From assembly GCA_007695045.1 (NCBI GenBank), contig REEP01000079.1:1-61746 (forward strand): a DNA stretch of 61,746 nucleotides, in the 5' to 3' direction. Numbering within the stretch: the first letter of the stretch is position 1; each line of letters begins with the position of its first letter. This DNA is from Rhodospirillales bacterium. GTDB taxonomy: Bacteria; Pseudomonadota; Alphaproteobacteria; Rhodospirillales; Defluviicoccaceae. This document shows positions 31,627-40,877 of this stretch, piece after piece. Below the pieces are notes generated by a model. The model was not told the DNA's origin and did not search any database. It was given only the letters and a program-made list of their open reading frames with translations. The position numbers and the translations under genes are program-made.

Positions 31627-32550
31627 ATGGAATTCCCCCCGCGTATTTACATGATTGGCGCCCAGAAAGCCGGCACGACAACGCTCGCCGACTTGCTGAA
31701 TCAGCAGCCTACGATAATGCTGTCCTCTCCAAAAGAGCCGCACTTTTATTCAAGGCATTGGGGGCGTGGTATCGGCTGGTATCAAAAATGCTTTGATCCG
31801 TGTGACACATGCATTTTGGTGGATGCATCAACTTCTTACTCTCAAGCGCCGACCGATCTCTTCCCGAAGGCCATGGATACCAAGCCAAACCCATACCTGT
31901 GCGACGTCCCTGAGCGCATTCACTCATTAAGGCCGGATGCTAAATTTATTTATGTTCTTCGCAACCCGGCCGACAGGGCGTACTCGGCGTACTGGCATCG
32001 GGTGCGACGCGGAGAAGAACACAGGCCATTTCGGGTCGCCATGCGGGAGGTTACAGCCTACTATCGTGGGAGCGACTACATCGGTCAGCTACGAAATTAC
32101 ACAAAAATCTTTGATATAGAGAATTTTCATTTCATAATATTTGAGAAAATGAAGAGGGATATCGGCGCAACCGTGCAGTCCTGTTGCGATTTTCTGGAGG
32201 TCGATTTCGATCCGACTACCACCGGCCTGGGCGTGGGCGTGCCCGCCGCGGAGCAGCACAAGAACAAGTCATTTCAATACAATGGTTTTGCCAATGCTGT
32301 CGCAGGCCTGTTCCCGTCCAGGGATTCGTTCGAAGACTTTGTTGGCACGGCCAAACGTATCGTTCCGAAGGCGCTCCGTCCCTACATCGGCCGAGTGATC
32401 ACCGCCGATATCCCGCCAATGGCGGATGACGATTACGCAACAATTATGGAAATGTATTCCACGCGCATCGAGCAACTTTCGGGCATGATCGATGTGGATT
32501 TGGGCGTCTGGTGGAGCCCGTCAAAGGCCACGGCCGTGCCGGCAACGTAA
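31627..32550 (+). CDS. PAPS-dependent sulfotransferase
   Basis: A 307-residue sulfotransferase. The PAPS-binding elements are clear: 5'-phosphosulfate loop GAQKAGTTTL (11-20, with K14) and 3'-phosphate loop RNPADRAYSAYWHR (from 112, with R112 and S120). It should transfer sulfate from PAPS to a hydroxyl or amine on a carbohydrate or other acceptor; the acceptor is unknown. No signal peptide. The codon use is noticeably more AT-rich than that of neighbours, especially 32090-32160, suggesting recent acquisition. No PAPS-synthesis genes are beside it. It is divergent from the type I secretion pair. A GAGG site precedes the ATG. Confidence 0.87.
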   Translation: MEFPPRIYMIGAQKAGTTTLADLLNQQPTIMLSSPKEPHFYSRHWGRGIGWYQKCFDPCDTCILVDASTSYSQAPTDLFPKAMDTKPNPYLCDVPERIHSLRPDAKFIYVLRNPADRAYSAYWHRVRRGEEHRPFRVAMREVTAYYRGSDYIGQLRNYTKIFDIENFHFIIFEKMKRDIGATVQSCCDFLEVDFDPTTTGLGVGVPAAEQHKNKSFQYNGFANAVAGLFPSRDSFEDFVGTAKRIVPKALRPYIGRVITADIPPMADDDYATIMEMYSTRIEQLSGMIDVDLGVWWSPSKATAVPAT

Positions 32551-32645
32551 TCGCTCCGCTGGACGAGGGCGGCCTCCGATGGTGGCGTCTCGGCTGCGCG
32601 CCGGCAGGCGTTTCGACCCGTCGCATGCCGCCGCATGCCTCCACT

Positions 32646-32681
32646 GCGCCTCCCCATCGACGGATAGAGGAAAGGAGGCGC
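32646..32681. terminator. Stem-loop between convergent sulfotransferase and pmtA
   Basis: Perfect 8-base arms GCGCCTCC (32646-32653) and GGAGGCGC (32674-32681) with a 20-base loop, in the 145-base gap between two convergent genes. No strong T-run follows on either side, so termination is plausible but not certain. Confidence 0.35.
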
Positions 32682-32695
32682 GGCTGCGCAACCAA

Positions 32696-33337
32696 CTACC
32701 CGTTGCGCAGGATGACCAGGTTGAAGAGGCCGAAGGGGGGAATGGGGTCGTTGGTGGTCACGTCGAGGGTGCTCCCGGAGAGCAGTTCGGACAGGGCGAA
32801 ATCGGGCCGCCAGCCGAGCCACTTGGCGAACGGCTCCAGGCGGCGGGTCAACCACTTCTCGCTGCCGGCGGCGAAGTGGTTGCAGATCAGGATGGTGCCG
32901 CCGGGGCGGCAGACCCGCTGCATCTCGGCCAGGCAGCGCTGCGGGTCGGGAACCACCGACATCACGTGCATCGCCACCACCGCATCGAAGGCGCCGTCCA
33001 CGAAGGCCAGTTGCTCGCCGTCCATCTCCGCCAGGAGATCAACGTTGGCAAGCCGTTCCTCCTCGACCCGGCGCTTGGCCACGGCCAGCATGTCGCGGCT
33101 CACGTCGATGCCGACAATGTGGATGTCGCGGCGGTAGCGCGGCAGCGAAAGCCCGGTTCCCACCCCCACCTCCAGCAGCCGGTGAACGCCGAGAGTGTTG
33201 ATGCGGGCGACCGAGCGCCGCCGGCCCCAGCGGAACGCGGGTCCGAACACGAAGTCATAGAAGCCGGCATAGCGGCGGTAAGCGGCAATCACCGCCGCCA
33301 CATCCATGCGGCCGCGTGGGCTATCAGTTTCGCTCAT
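32696..33337 (-). CDS. pmtA: PmtA-like phospholipid N-methyltransferase
   Basis: A 213-residue SAM-dependent methyltransferase. Motif I is LLEVGVGTGLSLP; the acidic residue after it is in VGIDVSRDML. The N-terminal element YRRYAGFYDFVFGPAFRWGRRR matches the Rhodobacter-type PmtA, which methylates phosphatidylethanolamine stepwise to phosphatidylcholine at the inner membrane. The ATG at 33337 was chosen; an ATG 18 bases upstream would add six residues. There is no partner pmt gene; in PmtA organisms a single enzyme does all three steps. The substrate assignment is by motif only. Confidence 0.75.
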   Translation of the reverse strand: MSETDSPRGRMDVAAVIAAYRRYAGFYDFVFGPAFRWGRRRSVARINTLGVHRLLEVGVGTGLSLPRYRRDIHIVGIDVSRDMLAVAKRRVEEERLANVDLLAEMDGEQLAFVDGAFDAVVAMHVMSVVPDPQRCLAEMQRVCRPGGTILICNHFAAGSEKWLTRRLEPFAKWLGWRPDFALSELLSGSTLDVTTNDPIPPFGLFNLVILRNG

Positions 33338-33573
33338 GGTGCTGATTCTCACCATCTGCCGGCCGCATACAAGGCCTTGGTCTCACGTCTGACAAACTTT
33401 AGCGAGGATAACTCGCGACGGGACCGTGGCGTTCCCAGCGACGAGCCCGCAACGCTTCATGGACGATTGCCGTCAAGCTGATATTGTTCCTCTTCAACCG
33501 TGGCGGGCTGGCGCATGGCCGGGAGCCGGATGGACTGCGACGACTGCAAAATAAGAAAACATCGGGAGGGTTG

Positions 33574-34122
33574 ATGCATCTTCTGGCGCTCGTGGTGCGC
33601 ATGATCGGCGCGGTTAATACTGTATTGGGTTATGTTTTTTCCTGGTTTTCACTGGGTATCGTGCTGGTGTGTTTCGCGGTCGTGGTGATGCGGTACGTGT
33701 TCGCCACCGGGTTCATCTGGATGCAGGACCTGTACGTGTGGCTGAACGGGCTGATGTTCATGGGCATGGCCGGCTATGCCTTGCTGAAGGATCAGCATGT
33801 CCGCGTCGATATCTTCTACCGGCCGGCACGCGTGCGCACCAAGGCCTGGATTGATCTGATCGGATTCGTCGCGTTCATCATCCCGTTCGTCTACGTCGTC
33901 ATCGCCCACAGCTGGGCGTTCGTCACCCGGTCGTGGCGGTTCATGGAATCCTCGGGCAACATCGGCGGGATGCCGGGGCTCTACGTCGTCAAGAGCTTCA
34001 TCATCGTGTTCGCGGTGGTGGTGGGACTGCAGGGCCTGGCGCTGGCACTCCGGAGCATCCTGGTGCTGGCGGGCCGGCAGCAGTTGTTACCGGAACATCT
34101 GCGCTACGACGAAAGCCGCTGA
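33574..34122 (+). CDS. dctQ: TRAP transporter small membrane subunit (DctQ)
   Basis: A 182-residue four-helix protein, the small permease of a TRAP-type solute importer. The helices are evident (about 20-42, 52-70, 90-110 and 135-157), with FIWMQDLYVWLNGLMFMGMA, the most conserved DctQ region, in the second. The ATG at 33574 follows GGGAGGG. It is 4 bases before the large subunit dctM, with which it forms the membrane complex. The 236 bases upstream (33338-33573) are divergent with pmtA and carry no identified operator. Confidence 0.92.
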   Translation: MHLLALVVRMIGAVNTVLGYVFSWFSLGIVLVCFAVVVMRYVFATGFIWMQDLYVWLNGLMFMGMAGYALLKDQHVRVDIFYRPARVRTKAWIDLIGFVAFIIPFVYVVIAHSWAFVTRSWRFMESSGNIGGMPGLYVVKSFIIVFAVVVGLQGLALALRSILVLAGRQQLLPEHLRYDESR

Positions 34123-34126
34123 GGCC

Positions 34127-35518
34127 ATGGACAGCGTGGTCATCGGCGAGGTGCTGGCGCTTTTGATGTTCTTCGGCATCATCGGGGTGCTGCTGCTGGG
34201 CTATCCGGTGGCGTTTGCCCTGGCCGGCACGTCCCTGTTCTTCGGCATGGTGGGCTGGGCGTTCGGCGCGTTCGACCCGTCCAACCTGTCCGGCATCTCC
34301 CAGCGCTATACCGGGCTGATGGTGAACGAGGTGCTGGTGGCGGTGCCCCTGTTCATCTTCATGGGAGTGATGCTGGAACGTTCCGGCATTGCCGAGAAGC
34401 TGCTGGTCACCATGGGTCGGCTGTTCGGCACCCTGCGCGGCGGGCTCGGACTCTCGGTGGTGCTGGTGGGAGCGTTGCTGGCGGCGTCCACCGGGATCGT
34501 CGGGGCCACGGTGGTCACCATGGGACTGCTGAGCCTGCCGGTGATGCTCCGGGCCGGCTACAATCAGAAGACGGCGACCGGCGTGATTTGTGCCTCCGGC
34601 ACCCTGGGCCAGATCATTCCGCCTTCCACCGTGCTCATTTTCATGGGCGACATGCTGGCCGGCATCAACGCTCAGGTACAGATGGCCAAGGGCAACTTCG
34701 CCCCCACCCCGGTCTCGGTCGGCGATCTTTTCGCCGGCGCCTTCATCCCCGGCCTGATGCTGGTGAGCTTCTACATGGCCTGGGTCGCCTTCAAGGCAAT
34801 CTCCGACCCCGCCAGTTGTCCGGCGCTCGCCATATCGGACGCGCAACGCCGCCGGTTGTTCCTCGATGTGCTGACCTCGCTGCTGCCGCCGATGATCCTG
34901 ATCGTGGCGGTGCTGGGCTCGATCCTGGGCGGTATCGCGACGCCGACCGAGTCCGCGTCGGTGGGTGCGGTCGGGGCCATCCTGCTCACCGCCGCGCGCG
35001 GCCGATTGCGCCTGCGGCTGATGCAGGAGGTGGTGCTGGCCACGGCCACCATCACCTGCATGATCTTCGTGATCATCCTGGGGGCTTCGGTGTTCTCGGT
35101 CGTGTTCCGGATGATGGGTGGCGACAATCTGGTCGAAGAATTCCTGACCGGGTTGCCGGGTGGTGTGGTGGGCGCTGTACTGTTCGTCATGTTGTTGATG
35201 TTCGTGCTGGGCTTCATCCTGGATACGTTCGAGATCATCTTCATCGTCATCCCGATCACTGCGCCGGTCCTTCTGGCGATGGATGTGAGCCCGGTGTGGC
35301 TGGGCGTCATGGTGGGCGTCAACCTGCAGACGAGTTTCCTGACGCCGCCGTTCGGTTTCTCGCTGTTCTACCTGCGGGGCGTGGCGCCGCCGGAGGTGAC
35401 GACCGGCCAGATCTACCGCGGCGTGATCCCGTTTGTGGCCTTGCAGGTCCTGGCCATGGCCTTGCTGATGATGTTCCCCGGTTTGGCCACCTGGCTGCCG
35501 GGGGTCGTGTTCGGGTGA
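34127..35518 (+). CDS. dctM: TRAP transporter large permease (DctM)
   Basis: A 463-residue permease with about twelve hydrophobic helices; it uses the sodium gradient to import a solute delivered by the binding protein. Family motifs include VAVPLFIFMGVMLERSGIAE, the gate regions ASGTLGQIIPPSTVLIFMGD and NLQTSFLTPPFGFSLFYLRG. It is of the longer type, with a polar loop (AKGNFAPTPVSVGDLF) often seen in mannitol/chloroaromatic-annotated TRAP systems. It is co-transcribed with dctQ. The matching binding protein is encoded 76 bases downstream on the opposite strand, so it must have its own promoter. Confidence 0.94.
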   Translation: MDSVVIGEVLALLMFFGIIGVLLLGYPVAFALAGTSLFFGMVGWAFGAFDPSNLSGISQRYTGLMVNEVLVAVPLFIFMGVMLERSGIAEKLLVTMGRLFGTLRGGLGLSVVLVGALLAASTGIVGATVVTMGLLSLPVMLRAGYNQKTATGVICASGTLGQIIPPSTVLIFMGDMLAGINAQVQMAKGNFAPTPVSVGDLFAGAFIPGLMLVSFYMAWVAFKAISDPASCPALAISDAQRRRLFLDVLTSLLPPMILIVAVLGSILGGIATPTESASVGAVGAILLTAARGRLRLRLMQEVVLATATITCMIFVIILGASVFSVVFRMMGGDNLVEEFLTGLPGGVVGAVLFVMLLMFVLGFILDTFEIIFIVIPITAPVLLAMDVSPVWLGVMVGVNLQTSFLTPPFGFSLFYLRGVAPPEVTTGQIYRGVIPFVALQVLAMALLMMFPGLATWLPGVVFG

Positions 35519-35589
35519 GGCCGACGGGCCGGCGCCGGCCTGGGCCCGAGCCACGCCTCGAGTGCCCGGCTCCGGGCCCGTCGTCGGCC
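35519..35589. terminator. Bidirectional stem-loop between dctM and dctP
   Basis: GGCCGACGGGCC (35519-35530) can pair with GGCCCGTCGTCGGCC (35575-35589) with a three-base bulge; inner GC-rich sequence can fold further. It spans the gap between the two convergent genes, so it could end transcription of both. No T-run. Confidence 0.4.
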
Positions 35590-35594
35590 ATCAC

Positions 35595-36704
35595 TCAGAT
35601 ATTGAGGTGTCGGCGCCGCGCCTCGACGAAGGCATGATCCACGGTGTCGGTGCGCTCCCGCAGCAGTTTCAGGGCGGCCACGAAGCTCTCAGCCGTCTTC
35701 CGGGTCAGGGCATCCCTGCTGTCGCGGTGTTCGCTGATGATCGAGACAGCGGCCTCGGCGCCGGCTTCCAGGATTTCATCCGGGAAGCGGTGGACGATCA
35801 CGCCATGCTGGTTTACCAGTGTGCGGAGCGCCACCGGATCGTTGGCGTAGAAGTCCGAGGCGACCTGATCGTATTCCGCCTGGCAGGCAACCTGGATGAT
35901 GGCCTGAAGGTCCTTGGGCAGTGCCTGGAACTTGGCTTTGCTCACCACCAACTCGGTGGCGAGGCCCGGTTCGATGAAGCTGGGGAAGTAGTAATTCTTG
36001 GCGACCTGATAGAACCCGAGGGCGAGGTCGTTGTAGGGGCCGACAAACTCGGCTGCATCCAGGGCGCCGGACTGCAGCGCCTGAAAGATATCGCCGGCCG
36101 CCAGGTTAACCACGGTGGCGCCCAGCCGCTCCCACACTTGGCCGCCGAGGCCGGGCGTTCGGAACTTGAGGCCGCGGATATCATCGACCCCGGTGAGCTC
36201 CTTCTTGAACCAGCCGCCGGCCTGGGTCCCGGTATCGCCGGACAGGAACCCCTGGACTCCGAACTGATCGTAGATCTCGTCCCATATCTCCTGGCCGCCG
36301 TGATAGCGGACCCAGGCCGACAGTTCCCGCGACGTCATGCCGTAGGGCACGCCGGTGAAAAAGGAGAGGCCACGGCTCTTGCCTTGCCAGTAGTAGGCGG
36401 CGCCATGGCTCATCTCGGCCGCGCCTTCAATCACGGCGTCCAGGCTCTGCAGCGCCGGCACCAGCTCGCCGCCGGCGTAGACGCGAATGACCAGGCGACC
36501 GTCGGACATGGCGGTGATGCGGTCGGCCAAGCGCTGCGCACCGACACCGAGGCCGGGGAAGTTCTTCGGCCAAGTGGTGACCATCCGCCATTCGATCCGT
36601 TCCTGGGCCACGGCCGGACGCGGCAGCGTGGCGGCGGCGGCCACGGTGGCGGCGCCGGCGGCACCTGCAGCACCGGCACTTTTGATGAAGTCACGACGTT
36701 TCAT
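35595..36704 (-). CDS. dctP: TRAP transporter solute-binding protein (DctP family)
   Basis: A 369-residue periplasmic binding protein. The N-terminus MKRRDFIKSAGAAGAAGAA has a twin-arginine motif (RRDFIK) followed by a hydrophobic Ala-rich stretch and a cleavage region ending PAVAQ, so Tat export is likely. The mature part begins IEWRMVTTWPKNFPGLG, and the FRTPGLGGQVWERLGATVVN segment carries the conserved arginine that binds the ligand carboxylate. The sequence family includes the keto-acid-binding TakP. It is convergent with dctQM, an unusual layout for a TRAP set. The ATG at 36704 has AGGAA upstream. Confidence 0.92.
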   Translation of the reverse strand: MKRRDFIKSAGAAGAAGAATVAAAATLPRPAVAQERIEWRMVTTWPKNFPGLGVGAQRLADRITAMSDGRLVIRVYAGGELVPALQSLDAVIEGAAEMSHGAAYYWQGKSRGLSFFTGVPYGMTSRELSAWVRYHGGQEIWDEIYDQFGVQGFLSGDTGTQAGGWFKKELTGVDDIRGLKFRTPGLGGQVWERLGATVVNLAAGDIFQALQSGALDAAEFVGPYNDLALGFYQVAKNYYFPSFIEPGLATELVVSKAKFQALPKDLQAIIQVACQAEYDQVASDFYANDPVALRTLVNQHGVIVHRFPDEILEAGAEAAVSIISEHRDSRDALTRKTAESFVAALKLLRERTDTVDHAFVEARRRHLNI

Positions 36705-36913
36705 GGACTGTTCCTCCCGACGAAGAAGCGAAAGCACGGTCTTGCGCCGCGCCGCCAACAGCATGCCGACGCCAGGGCGGACTTGGCAAGTTCGGGAAGT
36801 TCGGGAAGTTTGGGATCCGGGAAACTCAGGATTGGGTGGCCGGTCTGGCGGGCGAGGGCCCTTGCGCACGACGCCGCGCGAGCACGAACACGGACCGGCG
36901 CTGATCACATGAG

Positions 36914-36989
36914 TGGCGTCCCCTAGGGGATTCGAACCCCTGTTGCCGCCGTGAGAGGGCGGTGTCCTAGGCCTCTAGACGAAGGGGAC
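36914..36989 (-). tRNA. tRNA-Glu (anticodon CUC)
   Basis: A complete cloverleaf reads on the minus strand from 36989: acceptor GTCCCCT pairing with AGGGGAC, then the D arm, anticodon arm CGCCCT-CTC-ACGGCG, T loop GGTTCGAATCC, discriminator G and an encoded CCA at 36916-36914. The anticodon CTC identifies tRNA-Glu for GAG codons, the preferred Glu codon in this GC-rich genome. It lies alone between dctP and the acyl-CoA synthetase gene. Confidence 0.95.
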
Positions 36990-37066
36990 GCTAAGAAGGT
37001 TCACACTTACCTGAAGCGGCCGGCTGGGATCAAGCCCGGATCGTGCCGGCGTTTCCGCGATCATCG

Positions 37067-38854
37067 TCAATGGTACAATGCGTCCAGTTCGGCACCGTAG
37101 CGTTCGCGGATGGCGTGGCGGCGGATTTTGAGGGTGGGGGTCAGCTGGTTGTTATCAATGCCGAACGGCTCCTTCGCGATCGTAAAGTGGCGCACCTTTT
37201 CGATCGCGGACAGATTGGCATTGACCCGGTTCACCGCCGCCGCCAGCGCTTGGCGGAACGCGGTATCGCCGGCGAGCGTGCCGAGGTCGGCCGGCTTGTC
37301 GGCGTCGCGCGCCCACGCGCTCATCCAGTCCGTATCGGGGACCAGCAGCGCCACAAGGTGCGGGCGGCGGTCGCCGTAGACCATGGCCTGGGCGATCTCC
37401 CGCTCCAGCGTGAGAATGCCCTCGACCCGGACCGGCGAAATGTTGTCGCCGCCCGAGATGACGATGATGTCCTTCTTGCGGTCGGTGATAATGAGATGGC
37501 CGTCGCCATCGAAGGTGCCGATATCGCCGGTATGCAGCCAGCCATCGCGCACGGTCTCCCGCGTCGCTCGGTCATTGCGCCAGTAGCCTTGCATGACCAA
37601 GCCGCCCTGCACCAGGATCTCGCCGTCATCGGCCAGGCGCACCGCCACGTCCTTGAGCGGTGGCCCCACGGTGTGGATTTTGGCCTTGCCCGGACGGTTG
37701 ACGCTGATCACCGGTCCGGCCTCGGTCTGGCCGTAGCCCTGCAGCACCGGCAGGCCCAACGCCTGGAAGAACAACCCGATTTCCACGTTGAGTGCCGCCC
37801 CGCCGGAGACCAGCGCCTTGAGCCGGCCGCCGAACACGGCGCGCACCTTGCGTCGCACCAGGCGATCAAGCACCGGATCCAACAGGCGATCGCCAAGGCT
37901 CAAGGACTTTGGATCGTGATAGCGCCGACGGCCGAGATCGAGCGCCCGCTCGAACAGTCGCTGTTTCAGTGGTGATGCACGACGGACCCCTCGGGTGATG
38001 CGCTGGTGCAGGGATTCATAGAGCCGTGGCACCGCGGTCATGATCGTCGGTCGTGCCACCAGCATGTCGGCGGCCAAGGTCTCCACCCCTTCGGCATAAT
38101 AAATCTGAGCTCCGATGGCGATGGGGAAGAACTGTCCGGCCGTGTGCTCGTAGGAATGCGACAGCGGCAGGTAGGAGAGATAGACCTCATCGGCAAGACC
38201 GAGAGGCGCCAACGCATCATATGCCCCGGCGCAGTTATGCAACAGCGCACCGTGATGCAGCATGACCCCCTTGGGCGTGCCACCCGTGCCCGAGGTGTAG
38301 ATCAGGCAGGCGAGATCTTGCGACGACAGACGCGGCACCATCGCCGCCACATCGTCATCATGGGCAGTCCCCCTCACCAGCACCTCGCCCCAGTCCAGGA
38401 TCTCCCCATTGATGCGCTGCTGACGCGGGATCGGCTCCATCGTGACCACGAAGCGAGCGTCGGTTGCGCGTAGTACCGCCGGCAGCAGGCGTCGCCCCAG
38501 CCGTTCCGACGACAGGATGACTCCCCGGGCGCCGCTGTCATCCAGAATGTGCTGATGATCCGCTTCGGTGTTGGTCGTGTAAGCCGGTACGGTGACGGCG
38601 CCGGCAGTCATGATGGCGAGGTCCGCGATCAGCCATTCCGGACGGTTCTCTGAACACAGCACGATTCGATCGCCGGGTTCGACGCCGAGGGCGCGGAGTC
38701 CGCGGGCCAACGTGGTCACCTGGTTCGCCACCTCGGTCCAGGTGAGGGGCGCGAAGGTACCGTCCCGTTTTGCCGACAGGAACGGGCGGTCGCCGAAGCG
38801 CTCGGCCTGGGAGAAGAACAGGGCGACTAGGTTCGGCCAGCGTGCGGGGGTCAT
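37067..38854 (-). CDS. Long-chain acyl-CoA synthetase (AMP-forming)
   Basis: A 595-residue ANL-superfamily enzyme, activating a fatty acid through an acyl-adenylate to its CoA thioester. Motifs in order: P-loop YTSGTGGTPKGVML (about 190, with GTGG in place of the more common GTTG), the linker-gate region VPRLYESLHQR, the adenine motif LQGYGQTEAGPVIS, DGWLHTGDIG and KKDIIVISGGDNISP. The last two belong to the C-terminal hinge. The architecture resembles the FAA1/FadD15-type synthetases. It starts 4 bases after an AAGGAG site (ATG 38854). Divergent from pepF with 111 bases between; tRNA-Glu lies 78 bases downstream. Confidence 0.9.
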   Translation of the reverse strand: MTPARWPNLVALFFSQAERFGDRPFLSAKRDGTFAPLTWTEVANQVTTLARGLRALGVEPGDRIVLCSENRPEWLIADLAIMTAGAVTVPAYTTNTEADHQHILDDSGARGVILSSERLGRRLLPAVLRATDARFVVTMEPIPRQQRINGEILDWGEVLVRGTAHDDDVAAMVPRLSSQDLACLIYTSGTGGTPKGVMLHHGALLHNCAGAYDALAPLGLADEVYLSYLPLSHSYEHTAGQFFPIAIGAQIYYAEGVETLAADMLVARPTIMTAVPRLYESLHQRITRGVRRASPLKQRLFERALDLGRRRYHDPKSLSLGDRLLDPVLDRLVRRKVRAVFGGRLKALVSGGAALNVEIGLFFQALGLPVLQGYGQTEAGPVISVNRPGKAKIHTVGPPLKDVAVRLADDGEILVQGGLVMQGYWRNDRATRETVRDGWLHTGDIGTFDGDGHLIITDRKKDIIVISGGDNISPVRVEGILTLEREIAQAMVYGDRRPHLVALLVPDTDWMSAWARDADKPADLGTLAGDTAFRQALAAAVNRVNANLSAIEKVRHFTIAKEPFGIDNNQLTPTLKIRRHAIRERYGAELDALYH

Positions 38855-38965
38855 GTCATCTCCTTGGCAGGCTTGGGACGGGCAACCGACACGTGGGGCG
38901 CCGCGGCCTTGTGGTCACAGCGTGCGCGGCCCAATATACGGTCAAGTCAAGCAAGGAGGAACACA

Positions 38966-40768
38966 GTGGGCGACACCAAGGCCGTGGCGCGACCGGTGGA
39001 GACCGGTCCCGCCAACGTACCGGCATGGGACCTCAGCGATCTTTACGCCGCACCGGACGATCCGGCCCTGGCCGCCGACCTGGATACGGCCCGGCGCGAG
39101 TCCGAGTCTTTTCATGCGGCCTATGCCGGCCGCCTGGCCCTCTTGTCGGGTGAAGACCTCGGCGCGGCCATTGCGCGCTACGAGGCGATCATGGAACGGC
39201 TGCAACGCGCGCTGTCCTATGCTCAGTTGTACTTCGCGGAAGATATGGCTGATCCGGAGCGCGGCCGCTTTCAACAGACCATCCAGGAACAGTATAACGC
39301 CATAACGGTTGAGACGCTGTTTTTCACCCTGGAACTCAACCGCCTCGACGACACTGTTCTGTCGGCCCAGATGAACCATCCGTCGGCAGCGCATTACCAT
39401 GCCTGGATCCGCGATCAGCGGGTGTTCCGCCCACACCAGCTCTCCGACGACATCGAAGCGATCCTGCATGAGAAGGGTGTGACCGGCCGCAATGCCTGGA
39501 TCCGGTTGTTCGAGCAGACGCTGGCACGGATGCGTTGTCCCCTCGACGGCGTCGACCGGAGCCTGACCGACCTGCTCAACATGATGTCGCACAGCGACGC
39601 GAAGCGGCGGCAGGCCGCGGCTCAGGCGCTCGGTGCCGGACTTGGCGAGCGGATCGAACTCCTCGCCCTGATCACCAACACCCTGGCCAAAGACAAGGAA
39701 ATCGAGGACCGCTACCGCCGCTATCCGACGCCCGTCTCCCACCGCAACTTGTCCAACCGGGTGGAAGACCAGGTGGTCGAAGCCCTGGTGACGGCGATCC
39801 AGTCGGCCTACGACGCCCTGGCCCACCGCTATTATCGCCTCAAGGCCCGCTGGTTCGGGGCAGAACAGCTGGACTACTGGGATCGCAATGCGCCGCTTCC
39901 GGGCCGGGCGGAGCGGCAATTCACCTGGGCCGAAGCCGAGGACACCGTTTTGCAGGCGTTCCGCCGCTTCCACCCCACCATGGCGGACGTCGCCAAGCCG
40001 TTCTTTGCCCGGCGCTGGATCGATGCCCTGCCGCGGCCGGGCAAGGAGCCGGGTGCTTTCTCGCACCCAACGGTGCCGTCGGTTCACCCGTACATTCTGC
40101 TCAATTTCTACGGACGGCCACGCGATGTCACCACCTTGGCCCACGAACTCGGCCACGGCGTCCACCAGCAACTGGCCGCCCGGCAAGGTGCCCTGATGGC
40201 GGACACGCCCCTGACCCTGGCCGAGACCGCATCGGTGTTCGGTGAGATGTTGGTGTTTCGAGCGGTCCTGGACGGCGAAACCGATCCGGACCAGCGCCGC
40301 CGCCTGCTCGCCGCCAAGGTGGAGGACATGCTCAACACCGTGGTCCGGCAGATCGCATTCTATGAGTTTGAGCGGCTGGTCCATGAAGAGCGTCGGGAAG
40401 GGGAGCTTGCGCCGCAGCGCCTGGGCGAGATCTGGTTACAGGTGCAGCGCGCCAGCCTGGGGCCCGCCATCCGGTTTCATGACGAATACCGGTACTTCTG
40501 GTCATACATCCCGCACTTCATTCATTCCCCGTTCTATGTTTATGCGTATGCGTTCGGGGACTGTCTGGTCAACGCACTCTATAATGTCTATCGTAATGGA
40601 TTCGAGCGGTTCGAGGATCATTACATCGACATGTTGCAGGCGGGCGGCACGCGCGGTCATCACGACCTGCTGCAGCCCTTCGGCCTGGACGCCCGCGACC
40701 CGCAGTTCTGGCGCGGTGGTTTGGACGTGATCGTCGGTCTGATCGACGAGCTGGAATCCCTCAGCTGA
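38966..40768 (+). CDS. pepF: M3-family oligoendopeptidase (PepF)
   Basis: A 600-residue cytoplasmic zinc metallopeptidase that cleaves oligopeptides. The catalytic HEXXH is H393-ELGH-397 in LAHELGHGVHQ; the third ligand is the Glu in LAETASVFGE, about 28 residues later. The N-terminal helical cap starts with VPAWDLSDLYAAPDDPAL, typical of PepF. GTG at 38966 is preceded by AAGGAGGA, and no ATG is possible there, so this start is well supported. A typical exon-free peptidase; no signal peptide. It is followed by the ABC1 kinase gene 110 bases later. Confidence 0.93.
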   Translation: MGDTKAVARPVETGPANVPAWDLSDLYAAPDDPALAADLDTARRESESFHAAYAGRLALLSGEDLGAAIARYEAIMERLQRALSYAQLYFAEDMADPERGRFQQTIQEQYNAITVETLFFTLELNRLDDTVLSAQMNHPSAAHYHAWIRDQRVFRPHQLSDDIEAILHEKGVTGRNAWIRLFEQTLARMRCPLDGVDRSLTDLLNMMSHSDAKRRQAAAQALGAGLGERIELLALITNTLAKDKEIEDRYRRYPTPVSHRNLSNRVEDQVVEALVTAIQSAYDALAHRYYRLKARWFGAEQLDYWDRNAPLPGRAERQFTWAEAEDTVLQAFRRFHPTMADVAKPFFARRWIDALPRPGKEPGAFSHPTVPSVHPYILLNFYGRPRDVTTLAHELGHGVHQQLAARQGALMADTPLTLAETASVFGEMLVFRAVLDGETDPDQRRRLLAAKVEDMLNTVVRQIAFYEFERLVHEERREGELAPQRLGEIWLQVQRASLGPAIRFHDEYRYFWSYIPHFIHSPFYVYAYAFGDCLVNALYNVYRNGFERFEDHYIDMLQAGGTRGHHDLLQPFGLDARDPQFWRGGLDVIVGLIDELESLS

Positions 40769-40877
40769 GGAAGACCGCGGAACTCGGACTTTTCGCGCCG
40801 CCGCTGGCCCCCATATCAGGGTCGGTAGCACCGCGCCCGGAGGCCCGGTGCGGGCATCACTGAAGCCGGGAGACATC

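Noticed and set aside
34001-35554. Minus-strand open frame antisense to dctM
   Set aside because: Gln/His/Arg-rich shadow of a membrane-protein gene with intact TRAP motifs.
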